Shown in pieces: positions 9,906 through 19,554 of a stretch of 64,000 bases of DNA. Source of the stretch: Chitinophagales bacterium. Lineage in GTDB: Bacteria; Bacteroidota; Bacteroidia; Chitinophagales; JADIYW01. Position numbers and translations under genes: made by a program. The stretch's first letter is position 1, and each line of letters opens with the position of its first letter. The notes beneath the pieces are model-generated. The model was not told where the DNA came from and ran no database searches. It was given only the letters and a program-made list of their open reading frames with translations. The stretch is from assembly GCA_023957215.1 (NCBI GenBank), contig JAMLHH010000009.1, positions 27,950 through 91,949 on the forward strand, written 5' to 3'.

Positions 9906-10586
9906 TTACTTCTCTTTATTTCTTACTAAGACTTCATCTATCATTCCGTATTCCAAGGCTTCATTGGACATCATCCAATAATCTCTATCTGAATCAGCTT
10001 CCACTTTTTCAATAGTTTGTCCAGAATGGTTAGCTATAATTTCGTATAACTCTTTTTTCAATTTTAGAATTTCTTTCAAGGTAATCTCCATATCAGATGC
10101 TTGACCTTGTGCGCCACCCATTGGTTGGTGTATCATCACTCTACTGTGTTTGAGAGCTGCTCTTTTACCTTTAGCTCCAGCACATAGAAGTACAGCACCC
10201 ATAGAAGCCGCCATACCTGTACAGATTGTAGCTACATCCGGGTTGATATATTGCATAGTATCATAGATGCCTAGGCCTGCATGTACACTACCGCCCGGGC
10301 TGTTTACGTATATTTGAACATCTCTTTTAGGATCAGTAGAGTCTAAGAAAAGAAGTTGCGCAGTAATAATGTTTGCAACATAATCATCTATCGGAGTACC
10401 CAAAAAGATAATTCTATCCATCATTAATCTTGAGAAAACGTCTAATGCAGCTACGTTCATAGGTCGCTCCTCTATAATGTTAGGAGTCAAGCTGTTGATT
10501 TGATATTTTTTATAGTCATCAAAAACGTGACTTGAGATCCCTTTGTGCTTGATAGCGTAGTCTCTAAATTCTTTTGAAAAATCCAT
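9906..10586 (-). CDS. clpP: ClpP protease subunit
   Basis: 226 residues. Cytoplasmic serine protease that forms the 14-subunit chamber degrading proteins delivered by ClpX. The catalytic Ser is in [11 protein letters not shown], the His in [15 protein letters not shown], and the Asp lies in the [17 protein letters not shown] stretch. The N-terminal extension of about 25 residues is usual in Bacteroidota. It starts 12 bases after the tig stop and is co-transcribed with it. Confidence 0.98.
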   Translation of the reverse strand: MDFSKEFRDYAIKHKGISSHVFDDYKKYQINSLTPNIIEERPMNVAALDVFSRLMMDRIIFLGTPIDDYVANIITAQLLFLDSTDPKRDVQIYVNSPGGSVHAGLGIYDTMQYINPDVATICTGMAASMGAVLLCAGAKGKRAALKHSRVMIHQPMGGAQGQASDMEITLKEILKLKKELYEIIANHSGQTIEKVEADSDRDYWMMSNEALEYGMIDEVLVRNKEK

Positions 10587-10598
10587 AATTTGTTTTGT

Positions 10599-11954
10599 TT
10601 AAGCTTTAATAAAATCATCCAAACTTACTAATTCATCTTCAATAGTAAGCTGACTTTTGATAGCATTAAACAATTTTTGTTCCATAACAGCATCGTATGT
10701 CTTTTTGACATGGTCTTCTTTTCCTAACATACTATTATTGAAACTTTCTAAGTCATCATCAGAAAATGCCATTCCGCCGGTAGCATATTGAGTCAATTGT
10801 TTTCTTAAATCTTCTTTGGATCTTTCTTTCACTTCTTCGAAAGTTCCTTTGAGGTCGTTATCAGCAGTAATTTTATTTACGATGAGTGTCCATTTTAGAT
10901 TTCTTGCAAAATCAGGATACTCTTCTTCTAATATCTCATCCGTAATAGGTTTTTCATTAGAAACTTTTATCCATTTCTTTAAAAACTCATCCGGCAATTC
11001 AATGGAAGTTTGATCTAAAAGGAGATTATAGATTTGACTATTTAACTTACCTTCCTCACTTTGAGACAAGTAATTATTGAGGTCGGTTTTAATTTTTTCT
11101 TTTGCTTCTTCTTCAGTTTTTACGACATCAGAACCAAAGGCTTTGTCAAAAAATTCTTGATTGATTTCGGAAGGTATCATTCTGGAAATTTTTACCAAAT
11201 TCAATTCAAATTCAGGGCTTAAATCTTCAGGTTCATTTTCTAAGTTGAGTAAATGCTTGGAGATATGATGTTTATTCCTGTCCAAAGTTTTGAAAATATC
11301 TTTGACTTTAAAAGTATCTCCGAGTTTGGCAGTTTTTAATTTTTTGCTTAAAGTTTTATCCTTCACCATTTCCAGATTGATAGGCCCTTCACTTTCTGCA
11401 CCATTTTCTTTTATAGCTCCATCCACCAATTCAGTAAATTTCACCTGTAACATATCTTTTTCTTCGACACCTTCTTCAGGGAAGATCATAGAACCAAAAC
11501 GCAATCTCATGTTGTCCAATTCTTTGGTCAGCATTTCATCGTCTATGTTTACTTTGAGAGCTTTGATGACAGTGTCTTTTTTCAAAGCCGGAATTTCAAA
11601 TTCAGGACTCAATCCCAAATCAAACTCAAAAGTATAATCTTCAGGATTTTTGATGTCAAATACTACATCTTTGGTAGTCGGTAAAGGCTGGCCTAAAATT
11701 TTCAACTCTTTTTCTTTGATATAATCGTTGATAGATTTGCTGACCATTTTATTCACCTCATCCACCATGACACTTTCGCCGTACATTTTTTTGATGAGGC
11801 TGATAGGTACCATTCCCTTTCTAAAACCTTTCATGGTCATAGTTTTCTTGAGTTGAGTAATAGCCTTGTCCACTACAGGAAGATAGTCTTCTTTTTTTAA
11901 ATTAACGCTGAGTGTAGAATTGAGTGCGTCTTTGTCTATTTTGCTTATTTCCAC
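10599..11954 (-). CDS. tig: Trigger factor, ribosome-associated chaperone
   Basis: 451 residues with the N-terminal ribosome-binding domain (about 1-120; GFRKGMVPISLIKKMYG is the signature loop). The middle region (about 150-240) is diverged and lacks a clear FKBP signature, as in many Bacteroidota trigger factors; the C-terminal helical chaperone domain follows. It binds nascent chains at the ribosome exit. First gene of the tig-clpP-clpX operon, directly downstream of a tRNA-Leu and its terminator. Confidence 0.95.
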   Translation of the reverse strand: MEISKIDKDALNSTLSVNLKKEDYLPVVDKAITQLKKTMTMKGFRKGMVPISLIKKMYGESVMVDEVNKMVSKSINDYIKEKELKILGQPLPTTKDVVFDIKNPEDYTFEFDLGLSPEFEIPALKKDTVIKALKVNIDDEMLTKELDNMRLRFGSMIFPEEGVEEKDMLQVKFTELVDGAIKENGAESEGPINLEMVKDKTLSKKLKTAKLGDTFKVKDIFKTLDRNKHHISKHLLNLENEPEDLSPEFELNLVKISRMIPSEINQEFFDKAFGSDVVKTEEEAKEKIKTDLNNYLSQSEEGKLNSQIYNLLLDQTSIELPDEFLKKWIKVSNEKPITDEILEEEYPDFARNLKWTLIVNKITADNDLKGTFEEVKERSKEDLRKQLTQYATGGMAFSDDDLESFNNSMLGKEDHVKKTYDAVMEQKLFNAIKSQLTIEDELVSLDDFIKA

Positions 11955-11982
11955 GTTTAAACTAATTTACTAAAAATAAAAT

Positions 11983-12009
11983 GACTTCTCCCAAAAAATG
12001 AGAGAAGTC
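11983..12009 (-). terminator. Terminator after tRNA-Leu
   Basis: On the minus strand GACTTCTC and GAGAAGTC form an 8-bp stem around an A/T-rich loop, followed by ATTTTATTTTT. It lies between tRNA-Leu and the tig start codon and would end the tRNA transcript. Confidence 0.75.
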
Positions 12010-12013
12010 TTTA

Positions 12014-12096
12014 TGGTGCGGATGAAGGGAATCGAACCCCCATGGTTGCCCGCTAGATCCTAAGTCTAGTGCGTCTACCAATTTCGCCACATCCGC
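12014..12096 (-). tRNA. tRNA-Leu (anticodon UAG), CCA encoded
   Basis: GCGGATG pairs with CATCCGC to form the acceptor stem. The anticodon stem CTAGA/TCTAG encloses the loop CTTAGGA with anticodon TAG, reading CUA. A long variable region and the TTCGATT T-loop fit a class II leucine tRNA. The 3' end is followed by A and a genome-encoded CCA (12014-12016 on the plus strand as TGG). Confidence 0.95.
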
Positions 12097-12329
12097 TTCA
12101 TTTTTTGAGACTGCAAAGATAGGTAATTCATATCATTCGACCAAGAATTAGTTTTTAATATTTTATTTTTTGTAAAATTTATTTTTAAACTACAAAAATG
12201 AAAATAAAGAAATAGACAATTGAAGTTGATTTTTATGAGGATAGATATAGGTTTTTGGTACTTGTGATTGAAAAATAAAAAATATCATCAAAAAAATTGA
12301 CTCGCTATTTTTTAGAAAGAATAATATAC

Positions 12330-12337
12330 TATCTTTG
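12330..12337 (+). promoter_or_regulatory. -7 element of the tRNA-Ser promoter
   Basis: TATCTTTG matches TANNTTTG, the Bacteroidota primary-sigma -7 box, 5 bases before the mature tRNA-Ser 5' end. The -33 region is only T-rich. Confidence 0.5.
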
Positions 12338-12342
12338 CGCTC

Positions 12343-12427
12343 GGAAGAATGGCAGAGCGGTTTAATGCGGCGGTCTTGAAAACCGTTGACTGTAACAGGT
12401 CCGGGGGTTCGAATCCCTCTTCTTCCG
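12343..12427 (+). tRNA. tRNA-Ser (anticodon UGA)
   Basis: Acceptor stem GGAAGAA/TTCTTCC, discriminator G, anticodon stem GCGGT-type with loop CTTGAAA giving anticodon TGA, long variable arm, and GGTTCGAATCC T-arm. This is a class II serine tRNA reading UCA. CCA is not encoded, unlike the nearby tRNA-Leu. Confidence 0.97.
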
Positions 12428-12434
12428 CATAGAC

Positions 12435-12475
12435 AAAACGCAATTGGTTGATCTTTAGCTGATTGCGTTTTTGTT
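12435..12475 (+). terminator. Terminator of tRNA-Ser
   Basis: AAAACGCAAT (12435-12444) and ATTGCGTTTT (12462-12471) form a 10-bp stem followed by TTGTTT, eight bases after the tRNA. Confidence 0.85.
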
Positions 12476-12784
12476 TCCTTGAAATAGATTGAGATTACAC
12501 CCATTAATATCTTTTTACGCCTCATTTTTCTGAATATCTAATCTTCAAGATTTGTTTTTGGGTGTGTCTTTTGTTAGTAATGAGACTATTCGTATTGAGA
12601 CTTCTGTCATTCCCTAAATAGACATATTCTCCTGTGGCTGGTGTTCCATCACCGACCGTTGCTATTTGTTATAATCATGACAGTCTTTCGGACTTATTTG
12701 TGATAAATACTGATAAAACATTATAGTTTAATTGCTGTGGAAAGTGCAAACTATGAGTTTTCAAGAGCCAAGATTTGTCCTTTT
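12476..12784. other. Intergenic stretch without a recognised gene
   Basis: No credible reading frame or RNA gene seen on either strand. A minor hairpin (AATCTTCAAGATT followed by TGTTTTTG, near 12540) could be a weak terminator. A phrase like 'GTATTGAGACTTCTGTC' recurs loosely near 22272, suggesting decayed repeat material. Confidence 0.5.
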
Positions 12785-14518
12785 TTAGAAATCAATATTT
12801 CTATACAGTATATTCCATCTGACGGATAGATTGGCAAAGTGAGAACTCCTTGAGCGTTCCTCTATTTCACTTTTGGCTTTACGGTATCTGTAATTGAAAT
12901 CAAAAGCTATATTATGCCACGGCATGAAAGTGACGATGACATCTGTCAGATTCAATTTGGTTCTTACGCCCTGGCCTACAAAATTACCGTATTCTCTTTC
13001 TATATCACGATATGAATTAAAGACATCGCCTCCCCAATTGGTGCTATCTGTGTCTTCACCATATCTGGCTCTGATATGTTTCAGTGTTATAAACCATTTT
13101 GCGGCAGGTTGATATCTAAGAATGCTGACAATTTCAGTGAAATTAGCTCCGAGAGGATGTGCCAAAGGTAAATTATAATTTGTCCATGTAGTGACCTTGT
13201 CATCATGAGTATAAGTATAAGGTCTGACTAAGTTTACTTCGATTTGAAAGTCCAAATTATCCACTCCAAAAACATCTATATATTTCAAACCCAACTGTGT
13301 CCCCACTTTTGTTCCCCACCATCTTTTAGGTTTAAAGAGACCTTTGAGTTTCTGATTGGCAAAGTCAAACTCTTTTCCAATATTCATCTCGTCTAAAAGG
13401 AGTTGTCCGTAGAGAGAAAAATGTTTTGCAAAATTAGCTTTGAAATCGAAACCTATCATCGCATTATCGGGACTACCAAGTGTCTGTTCTAAAGAGCGAT
13501 AGAAGATAATAGGATTTAAGTATTGTAGCTCAAAATGATTTTCTCTTGAAAATACTACTGCTTCAAATACACCTAAGTTGAGCCACTTGGAAACATTAAA
13601 GCTCAGGTGGTGTGCTGCCATGTACTTTTTGTTCAATAGCTTATCTGCACCTCCGTCATAATTGGCGGTAAGTTCGGCAAAGATATTGGTATAATTGAGC
13701 TTCCAAACACGTGTATTGAGTTTTAGAAAAAAGTAATCATTTCCATAATCTGAAAGAAATAAAGAGCGATATCCGTCACCTATAAAGTTTTTGTCATGTC
13801 CAAATTGAATACTGACATATTTTGAAGGTGAAAAAGTGACATAACCTTTGGCCCGAAAATAGTCATAACCTCCTTTTTTAAATGACTTGTAATATCCTGC
13901 TCCCGGGATACCTTTGGTCTCGTTGATTTTATCGGTGATAAAACCTTGATAAAAGGCTTGCTCAGAGGTGAAAAAGGTATAAAAACTTAATTTGTCTGTA
14001 ATCTGTCCTCTTACTTCAAAACCTTTGGTGTTGAGTTGTTTGACTTTATTTCCACTTTTGCTATCTGTATCATAACCTACACTGACTTGTGCTACCGGAT
14101 TGATGACTGCTTTAAAATTGGGTTTTACTACACTGAGAAAATTGGCAGGTTGTTTATAAAATACCTTTAAAATAGGTTTTTCGCTGACACGCATTTTCTC
14201 TTCGCTAAATTCCATATTGTCACGGTAGAGATAATCTATATTTGCCAAATCCACATCACTCAATTCACACGTACTGACAGTATCTATGTAACTGACAAAT
14301 TCCATTGCACCGCGCCTGTCAATCGGTTTATTGACACTATGATACCCTTCCATCAATTTACCACATTTGATTTCCAAGCGATCCAGCATGTGATAGGAAG
14401 GCGAACCCATCGGAATGGTTGCACTTTGACTATAAGAAAATGAATGAAATAATAGAAATGTCAAAGTTGTCAAACATACTTTAACAGATAGAAGACGAGT
14501 GAATAAATAATCTTTCAT
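12785..14518 (-). CDS. Outer-membrane beta-barrel protein, Wzi/RemB-like
   Basis: 577 residues from the ATG at 14518; an earlier in-frame ATG at 14533 falls inside the -7 promoter box and is less likely. Signal peptide, then a short helical region with GSPSYHMLDRLEIK and PIDRRGAMEFV, then a long series of alternating aromatic beta strands ending in an aromatic (WNILYRNIDF), as expected for an outer-membrane barrel. The pattern resembles capsule-assembly Wzi-like proteins and the gliding-associated RemB group of Bacteroidota (from memory, not searched). A role in surface polysaccharide attachment is possible but unproven. Monocistronic. Confidence 0.75.
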   Translation of the reverse strand: MKDYLFTRLLSVKVCLTTLTFLLFHSFSYSQSATIPMGSPSYHMLDRLEIKCGKLMEGYHSVNKPIDRRGAMEFVSYIDTVSTCELSDVDLANIDYLYRDNMEFSEEKMRVSEKPILKVFYKQPANFLSVVKPNFKAVINPVAQVSVGYDTDSKSGNKVKQLNTKGFEVRGQITDKLSFYTFFTSEQAFYQGFITDKINETKGIPGAGYYKSFKKGGYDYFRAKGYVTFSPSKYVSIQFGHDKNFIGDGYRSLFLSDYGNDYFFLKLNTRVWKLNYTNIFAELTANYDGGADKLLNKKYMAAHHLSFNVSKWLNLGVFEAVVFSRENHFELQYLNPIIFYRSLEQTLGSPDNAMIGFDFKANFAKHFSLYGQLLLDEMNIGKEFDFANQKLKGLFKPKRWWGTKVGTQLGLKYIDVFGVDNLDFQIEVNLVRPYTYTHDDKVTTWTNYNLPLAHPLGANFTEIVSILRYQPAAKWFITLKHIRARYGEDTDSTNWGGDVFNSYRDIEREYGNFVGQGVRTKLNLTDVIVTFMPWHNIAFDFNYRYRKAKSEIEERSRSSHFANLSVRWNILYRNIDF

Positions 14519-14530
14519 TTGAATATGTAT

Positions 14531-14538
14531 CAAAAGTA
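14531..14538 (-). promoter_or_regulatory. -7 promoter element of the Wzi/RemB-like gene
   Basis: On the minus strand TACTTTTG matches TANNTTTG, and TTTC lies 19 bases upstream in the -33 position. It decides the start codon of the downstream gene in favour of 14518. Confidence 0.5.
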
Positions 14539-14617
14539 AAGTTTTTTAACTATAAAAGAAAAGTAGAAATGAAGATTGGCTTGTTTTCATTTTCCTTTAT
14601 CCAATAATTCAAATCCA

Positions 14618-15885
14618 TTACACGGCATCATTGTCCGCATATTCGGATTGATACCCTTTGGTGGCGTAATAAATCAAAAATAGCCATGCGGGTATCATAA
14701 TGAGAAAACCTAACCTTTTAGAGTCCAATGCAAGAGCTAATTGTGTCATTAACGGTGGGATAATTGCCCCTCCGACTATCATCATCACCAAGATGGCAGA
14801 TGCGATTTTGGTGTGTCTTCCTAATCCATTGAGTGCTAAAGGCCATATCACCGGCCACATGGCAGATTGTGAAAAACCCAATAATGCAAAAGATATGACA
14901 GCAATATATCCGTTTGATACAAGTGCAATGCTTAACAATGCAATACTTAATACGGAAGATAAAATCAGCGCAGTTCTTTGTTTGAGGTATTTGGGTATCA
15001 AAATGATGGAAGCAAAATAACCCGACAGCATCGCTATGGCGGTATAGCTTGCAAATTTTGTTGCTATTTGCTTTGTATATCCCAAACTAATACCAAAATC
15101 TGTAAAAGCATCATAACTGATGACTTTATGCCGATGTAACAGAATATTGCAACTGCACCCAATACCAAATTTCTATGTCCAAAGACAGAAGATGCTTCTC
15201 CGTGTGCGTGTTCGGGATTGTCTTCATCTTCATTTGGTTCGGGCAAATTGATATAGATTAATAAAATACCGAGTATGACAAAAAGTATAGTAATTACAAT
15301 GTACGGATGAATCACTTTATGGGCTAAATCTTGAAGGACTATTACTTTTTCATCGGGTGATAATGTTTGAAGTGACTGTTCGATTTCATCTATATTATCC
15401 ATGAATAAAAATCCTAATAAATGTACTGCGATAAATCCGGCAAGTTTATTACAGACTCCCATGATGCTGATACGTTGTGCCGCACTCTCTATCGGTCCTA
15501 AAATGGTCACATAAGGATTAGATGCTGTCTGTAAAAGAGCTACACCTGTTCCCATGATAAACAAACCGGTTAAAAATAATGGGTAATAAATCATTTTTGC
15601 AGCAGGAATAAACAAACCGGCACCAACAGCCATGATAAACAGACCTACTGCCATCCCTTTTTTAAATCCCAACCATTTCAGGATATATGAGCTTGGTATC
15701 GACATGAAAAAGTAAGCGGCAAAAAATGCACTTGTAACGAAGTAAGATTCGGTGTAAGTGAGTTGACAAGCTGTTCTTAAATAAGGTATCAATTGACTAT
15801 TCGCCCAAGTGATAAAGCCAAAGATAAAAAAGAGAATACCGATTACGGTCAGCGGGAAGATATAATTGCCGGATTTGTTTGTCAT
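14618..15885 (-). pseudogene. Sugar MFS transporter (FucP/GluP type) split by a -1 frameshift
   Basis: Two overlapping frames form one 12-helix transporter: 15885-15064 (TM1 to about TM7) and 15085-14618 (remaining helices). The first has FIFGFITWANSQLIPYLR and TGVALLQTASNPYVTILGP, typical of the L-fucose/glucose-galactose:H+ symporter family. One missing base near 15112 (minus-strand context GTTATGATGC) explains the break: adding one base restores ...VMDAFTDFGISLGYTKQ... running straight into the second frame. There are no other lesions, so this is a recent mutation or a sequencing error. No sugar-utilisation genes are adjacent to name the substrate. Confidence 0.85.
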
Positions 15886-16188
15886 ATAGTCTGTTTACTA
15901 AAGTCTTTGACTAATCTAAATAGATTTTTTTTATTTATATACGTGAAAGTCTGAAAGATGTGAAAATTGTTTTAAAAAATCATGACTATGGCGTTTCCAA
16001 ATCCGATAAGCCATTTTAATGAATCAAATTTTTCAATACTATCATCTTTGATAAACCAAGGAATAATAAGGGGAAATATCTCTTTTTGAGAATTTGTACC
16101 GCCTTTTCAAAGATATGGAACTTTCTACTTTTTCTCTTGACTAATATTAAGAAGCAGGATGATAATAAAGTTGTAAATTTGCATAAAA
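15886..16188. other. Divergent intergenic region
   Basis: Lies between the frameshifted sugar transporter (minus) and the TlpA-like gene (plus). TAAATTTG at 16174-16181 fits the -7 consensus but sits only 8 to 17 bases before the possible start codons, with no -33 partner. Nothing else recognised. Confidence 0.4.
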
Positions 16189-17295
16189 ATGATGAAGATG
16201 AAAAGATATTTGGTGCTTTTTACATTGGTTTTTGTGACTTTTTCTTGTAAGCCTAATAAAGATGCTTTCGTAATACAAGGAGAACTCGCTGATGGAGGTA
16301 CACAGGCAATTTATTTGATACATCCCGAAGAAACCGGCGGAAAAGTAGATACCATTAGTATGAAAAACGGGAAGTTTAGAATCAAGGGAACCACCACATT
16401 GGCGAATGTATATGAGCTGGCTTTTGGAGAGCAATACCCGCCTTTGGAGATTATTTTGGAGCCGGGAAAATTTGATGTGAAAGGTAGCCTTAGTGATTTT
16501 TATAATATAAAAGTGACAGGTGGTACACTACAAACCGAATACAACGAATTTATTGATAAGATGATTCCGTTTAATGATGCTTATACTGTCTTGTATAAAG
16601 AATTTTTGAATGCCAAAAGTGACACGAGTGGACTTGCACAAGAAAAACAAGAACGGTTGTACGATGAGATGGATTCTATCAAATCTGTATATTATGAAGC
16701 TGCTTACCAATTTGTAGAAAGTAAGCCTGTCAATATAGTCAGTGCAAAAATTATTGATGAAGTGCTGATGTCCAAGCCCGATTTGGATAGATTACAACCG
16801 ATTGTTAACAAGTTTGACGACCCTATCATTAAATCTTCTTTTGGACAAAGGATAGGAAATACTTTGAGTGTCATGCTCAAAACACCCATAGGTAAAGAGG
16901 CACCTTTGTTTACGATGAATGATGTAAACGGAAACGAAGTGTCTTTGGAAAGTATGAGAGGAAAATATGTGTTAATAGACTTTTGGGCTTCATGGTGTCG
17001 TCCTTGTAGGGATGAAAACCCACGAATGGTGAGCCTGTATAATAAGTTTAAAAGCAAAAAGTTTGACATGTTGGGAGTATCAATAGACCAAAATCAAATA
17101 AAATGGAAACAAGCTATTATAGATGATCATCTTGCTTGGACACAAGTGATAGATGAAAAAAGTGTTTCAAGTACCGAATACGGAGTTTTGGCAATTCCTT
17201 CCAATATTTTATTGGATCCCAAAGGAAACATTGTGGGGAAAAACTTGTTTGGCTCAGAACTTGAAAGAAAATTGGAAGAGGTTTTAAATCTATAA
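16189..17295 (+). CDS. TlpA-like thioredoxin-fold lipoprotein with DUF4369-like domain
   Basis: 368 residues (the ATG at 16198, MKRYLVLFTLVF, is an equally good start). The signal peptide ends in a lipobox with Cys (TFSCKPN), so it is lipid-anchored. The N-terminal half (about 25-235) is the beta-rich DUF4369-type domain common before Bacteroidota thioredoxins. The C-terminal half (about 240-368) is an AhpC/TSA-thioredoxin fold with the redox motif WCRPC in FWASWCRPCRDENP and a cis-Pro region AIPSNILL. It probably reduces or forms disulfides in envelope proteins. Confidence 0.9.
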   Translation: MMKMKRYLVLFTLVFVTFSCKPNKDAFVIQGELADGGTQAIYLIHPEETGGKVDTISMKNGKFRIKGTTTLANVYELAFGEQYPPLEIILEPGKFDVKGSLSDFYNIKVTGGTLQTEYNEFIDKMIPFNDAYTVLYKEFLNAKSDTSGLAQEKQERLYDEMDSIKSVYYEAAYQFVESKPVNIVSAKIIDEVLMSKPDLDRLQPIVNKFDDPIIKSSFGQRIGNTLSVMLKTPIGKEAPLFTMNDVNGNEVSLESMRGKYVLIDFWASWCRPCRDENPRMVSLYNKFKSKKFDMLGVSIDQNQIKWKQAIIDDHLAWTQVIDEKSVSSTEYGVLAIPSNILLDPKGNIVGKNLFGSELERKLEEVLNL

Positions 17296-17298
17296 AAA

Positions 17299-17370
17299 AT
17301 GTTGAATAGATATCTGTTGCTATACATGCCGGTAGTGATAGGTTTTCAATCCTGCAAAAACGAGAAATGA
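17299..17370 (+). CDS. Possible 23-residue lipoprotein-signal mini-ORF
   Basis: An ATG three bases after the TlpA-like stop opens 23 codons ending in a lipobox-like segment (GFQSC followed by KNEK) and a stop. It is essentially a lipoprotein signal peptide with a five-residue mature part. It could be the remnant of a degraded lipoprotein gene, a short toxic or lysis-type lipopeptide, or chance. No homologue is recognised. Confidence 0.25.
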   Translation: MLNRYLLLYMPVVIGFQSCKNEK

Positions 17371-17514
17371 AAATCTGTACAATACTTAAATACTTTTAAT
17401 CTGACACTAAAAAATCTGTCTAAGAAATCAAGAGATTATTTGTAGATACTCTTTGATATCTTTTTATTTCACAAATAAGTTTCTTTCTTTTACACATCAT
17501 ATTAGAATGGATAA

Positions 17515-18000
17515 ATGAATACGGTGTTCTTATCATTGGGAAGTAATTTGGGACTGCGTGAAAAAAATTTAAAAATGGCAGTGGACAGCCTAAAAGCCAA
17601 CAATTTCACCTTTTTGAGTTTTTCTTCTATTTATGAGACCGAACCTTGGCATGTGCCGGATAAGCAACCTAATTTCTACAATCAAGTAATAAAGGTAAAA
17701 ACAGGTTTATATCCTTTCGGATTATTGACTTTACTCCAAAAGATTGAAAAAGGTCTGGGTCGGGAAGGGAAAGGAACAATCCAACCACGCTCTATTGATA
17801 TAGATATATTATTTTTTAACGATTGGAAGATATTTTCACCTCAACTGACAATTCCCCATCAGCAATTCAAAGAAAGGATGTTTGTTTTAAAACCACTCAA
17901 TGAGATCGCACCTGATTGGATAGATCCCAATACACAAAAATCTGTCAGTCAGCTATATAAAGGGTGTTTGGATACACTTTTGGTAAATAAGATCAGCTAA
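17515..18000 (+). CDS. folK: HPPK, folate pathway pyrophosphokinase
   Basis: 161 residues. Transfers pyrophosphate from ATP to 6-hydroxymethyl-7,8-dihydropterin, the step before dihydropteroate synthase. SLGSNLG at the start, YETEPW, FYNQVIKVKTGL and the signature RSIDIDILFFND (metal and ATP binding) are all present. The next gene's ATG follows the stop codon without a gap, so folK and the nucleoside kinase form one unit. Confidence 0.97.
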   Translation: MNTVFLSLGSNLGLREKNLKMAVDSLKANNFTFLSFSSIYETEPWHVPDKQPNFYNQVIKVKTGLYPFGLLTLLQKIEKGLGREGKGTIQPRSIDIDILFFNDWKIFSPQLTIPHQQFKERMFVLKPLNEIAPDWIDPNTQKSVSQLYKGCLDTLLVNKIS

Positions 18001-18645
18001 ATGCATTATAAATATATCTCTATAGAAGGAAATATCGGAGCAGGTAAAACCACATTGGCACAATTACTTTCAGAAGCTTATCAAGGTCGTTTGATTTTGG
18101 AAGAGTTCAATGACAATCCTTATTTGCCAATGTTTTACAAAGAGCCGGATAAGTTTGCATTACAGTTAGAGATGTCTTTTCTGCTTGATAGATACAAACA
18201 GCTAAATTCTATTTTAAGTGAACCGAATATCTTTAACAATTTTATAATTTCAGATTATATGTTGGCAAAATCCTTACTTTTTGCTAAAATTAATTTGAAT
18301 CAGGGAGATTTTAAATTGTATTCTTCCTTCTTTCATTTGATACAAAAACGTCTGCCGAGACCTGAAGTTATTTTTTACTTACATGCAAATGCCGACCAAC
18401 TAAAAAAGAATATTCAAAAAAGAGGCCGCTCTTATGAGCAAAATATCAATAAAATGTATTTATGCAAAATAGAACGTTATTATTTTGAGTTTTTCAAACA
18501 ACATCCTGATTTAAAGGTTGTCATTATTGATGTCAACAATCGCAACTGGATATCGGATATGTATGCTTATGAAAGTATGATGAAGGTTTTTGAACAGGAC
18601 TATCAGCAGGGTATTAATTATATTCAATTAGAACATAATGTTTAA
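18001..18645 (+). CDS. Deoxynucleoside kinase
   Basis: 214 residues. P-loop SIEGNIGAGKTTLA, the Glu of EEFNDNPYLPMFY (substrate-site region), a DRYKQL segment and a lid with KRGRSYEQNI match the dNK family (dGK/dAK/dCK type), which phosphorylates salvaged deoxynucleosides with ATP. The exact nucleoside is not readable from the sequence. Directly abuts folK. Confidence 0.93.
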   Translation: MHYKYISIEGNIGAGKTTLAQLLSEAYQGRLILEEFNDNPYLPMFYKEPDKFALQLEMSFLLDRYKQLNSILSEPNIFNNFIISDYMLAKSLLFAKINLNQGDFKLYSSFFHLIQKRLPRPEVIFYLHANADQLKKNIQKRGRSYEQNINKMYLCKIERYYFEFFKQHPDLKVVIIDVNNRNWISDMYAYESMMKVFEQDYQQGINYIQLEHNV

Positions 18646-18732
18646 AATTATCATAAAAACTTTCACTATATAGGTGTTATTTCATCCAAAACATCTAAAT
18701 TAGACGACTAAAACAAACAAAAATTTAAACTT

Positions 18733-19293
18733 ATGAAAAAATCAATTTTAGCTATTATGCTATTGGCGGTTTTCGCCACTACCTTTACTTCTTGTAAAAA
18801 AGACAAAGACAAGGATGAGGATGAAGTCGTTAATTTGGATAATAATAAATGGGATGTTGACGGAACGGTAGTTTCAGGATTAGGAGGAATGGTTCAAGAT
18901 AGTATCCTATTTAGTCTATCTCAAAATCCTATCTCTGTTATAGGTGTGAAATTTGGAACAAATCCTACTAATGGAAGCTATGATATTACAGGAATTAATT
19001 TACCTGAATTGCCATCTGACCTCGATCCAAGTACAATGACACCTGAAGAATTACAAGACATTTTAAATTCATTACAAAATGGAGAAGCCGGTCTAAATAT
19101 AGGTGTTAACCAATGTGTAGTTCTTCTACTTCAAGACAATAAACTTTATGTGAGTGTGCCCGATAGTGGCAAAAAAGTCAAAGTTACCGTTGAGAATGGT
19201 AAAGTAAATGCTTTAGTACCATCTGTTTCATTGAAAGAGCTTGGCGGTGCTACTTCTATTACCGTGAGTGCAAATATTATTCAAACTTTATAA
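18733..19293 (+). CDS. Lipoprotein of unknown function
   Basis: 186 residues with a lipoprotein signal (MKKSILAIMLLAVFATTFTSC) followed by a charged K/D/E linker typical of surface-exposed Bacteroidota lipoproteins. The mature part is acidic with short beta-like segments and no recognised motif. Own terminator just downstream; 87 bases separate it from the nucleoside kinase gene. Confidence 0.8.
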   Translation: MKKSILAIMLLAVFATTFTSCKKDKDKDEDEVVNLDNNKWDVDGTVVSGLGGMVQDSILFSLSQNPISVIGVKFGTNPTNGSYDITGINLPELPSDLDPSTMTPEELQDILNSLQNGEAGLNIGVNQCVVLLLQDNKLYVSVPDSGKKVKVTVENGKVNALVPSVSLKELGGATSITVSANIIQTL

Positions 19294-19312
19294 AAGAAAT
19301 GATTTTATGTCA

Positions 19313-19345
19313 AAAAAGAGGCTACAAATTGTAGCCTTTTTTTTT
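19313..19345 (+). terminator. Rho-independent terminator
   Basis: AGGCTACAA (19319-19327) pairs with TTGTAGCCT (19329-19337), followed by a run of T. It ends the lipoprotein transcript. Confidence 0.95.
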
Positions 19346-19554
19346 GACATCTTCGTCAGCCATCTATATTCTCCCTGATAGGTCGCTCCCCGGCAGAGCC
19401 TATTTCCGTTTATACAGACATTACAAAGGCCTTAAGACTTTGAATTTGTACAGCTATTTTGTCCATTACGACAATATTTCTAAATTAGTGGCGGAAAATT
19501 TATTTAGTAGAGTAGAATACTGATGACAGTTCATCATTTATTTTTTCCCATTGA

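Noticed and set aside
12190..12525. 111-codon frame on the minus strand
   Set aside because: It is antisense to tRNA-Ser; the peptide RRGIRTPGPVTVNGFQDR is the known artefact of translating tRNA-Ser backwards.
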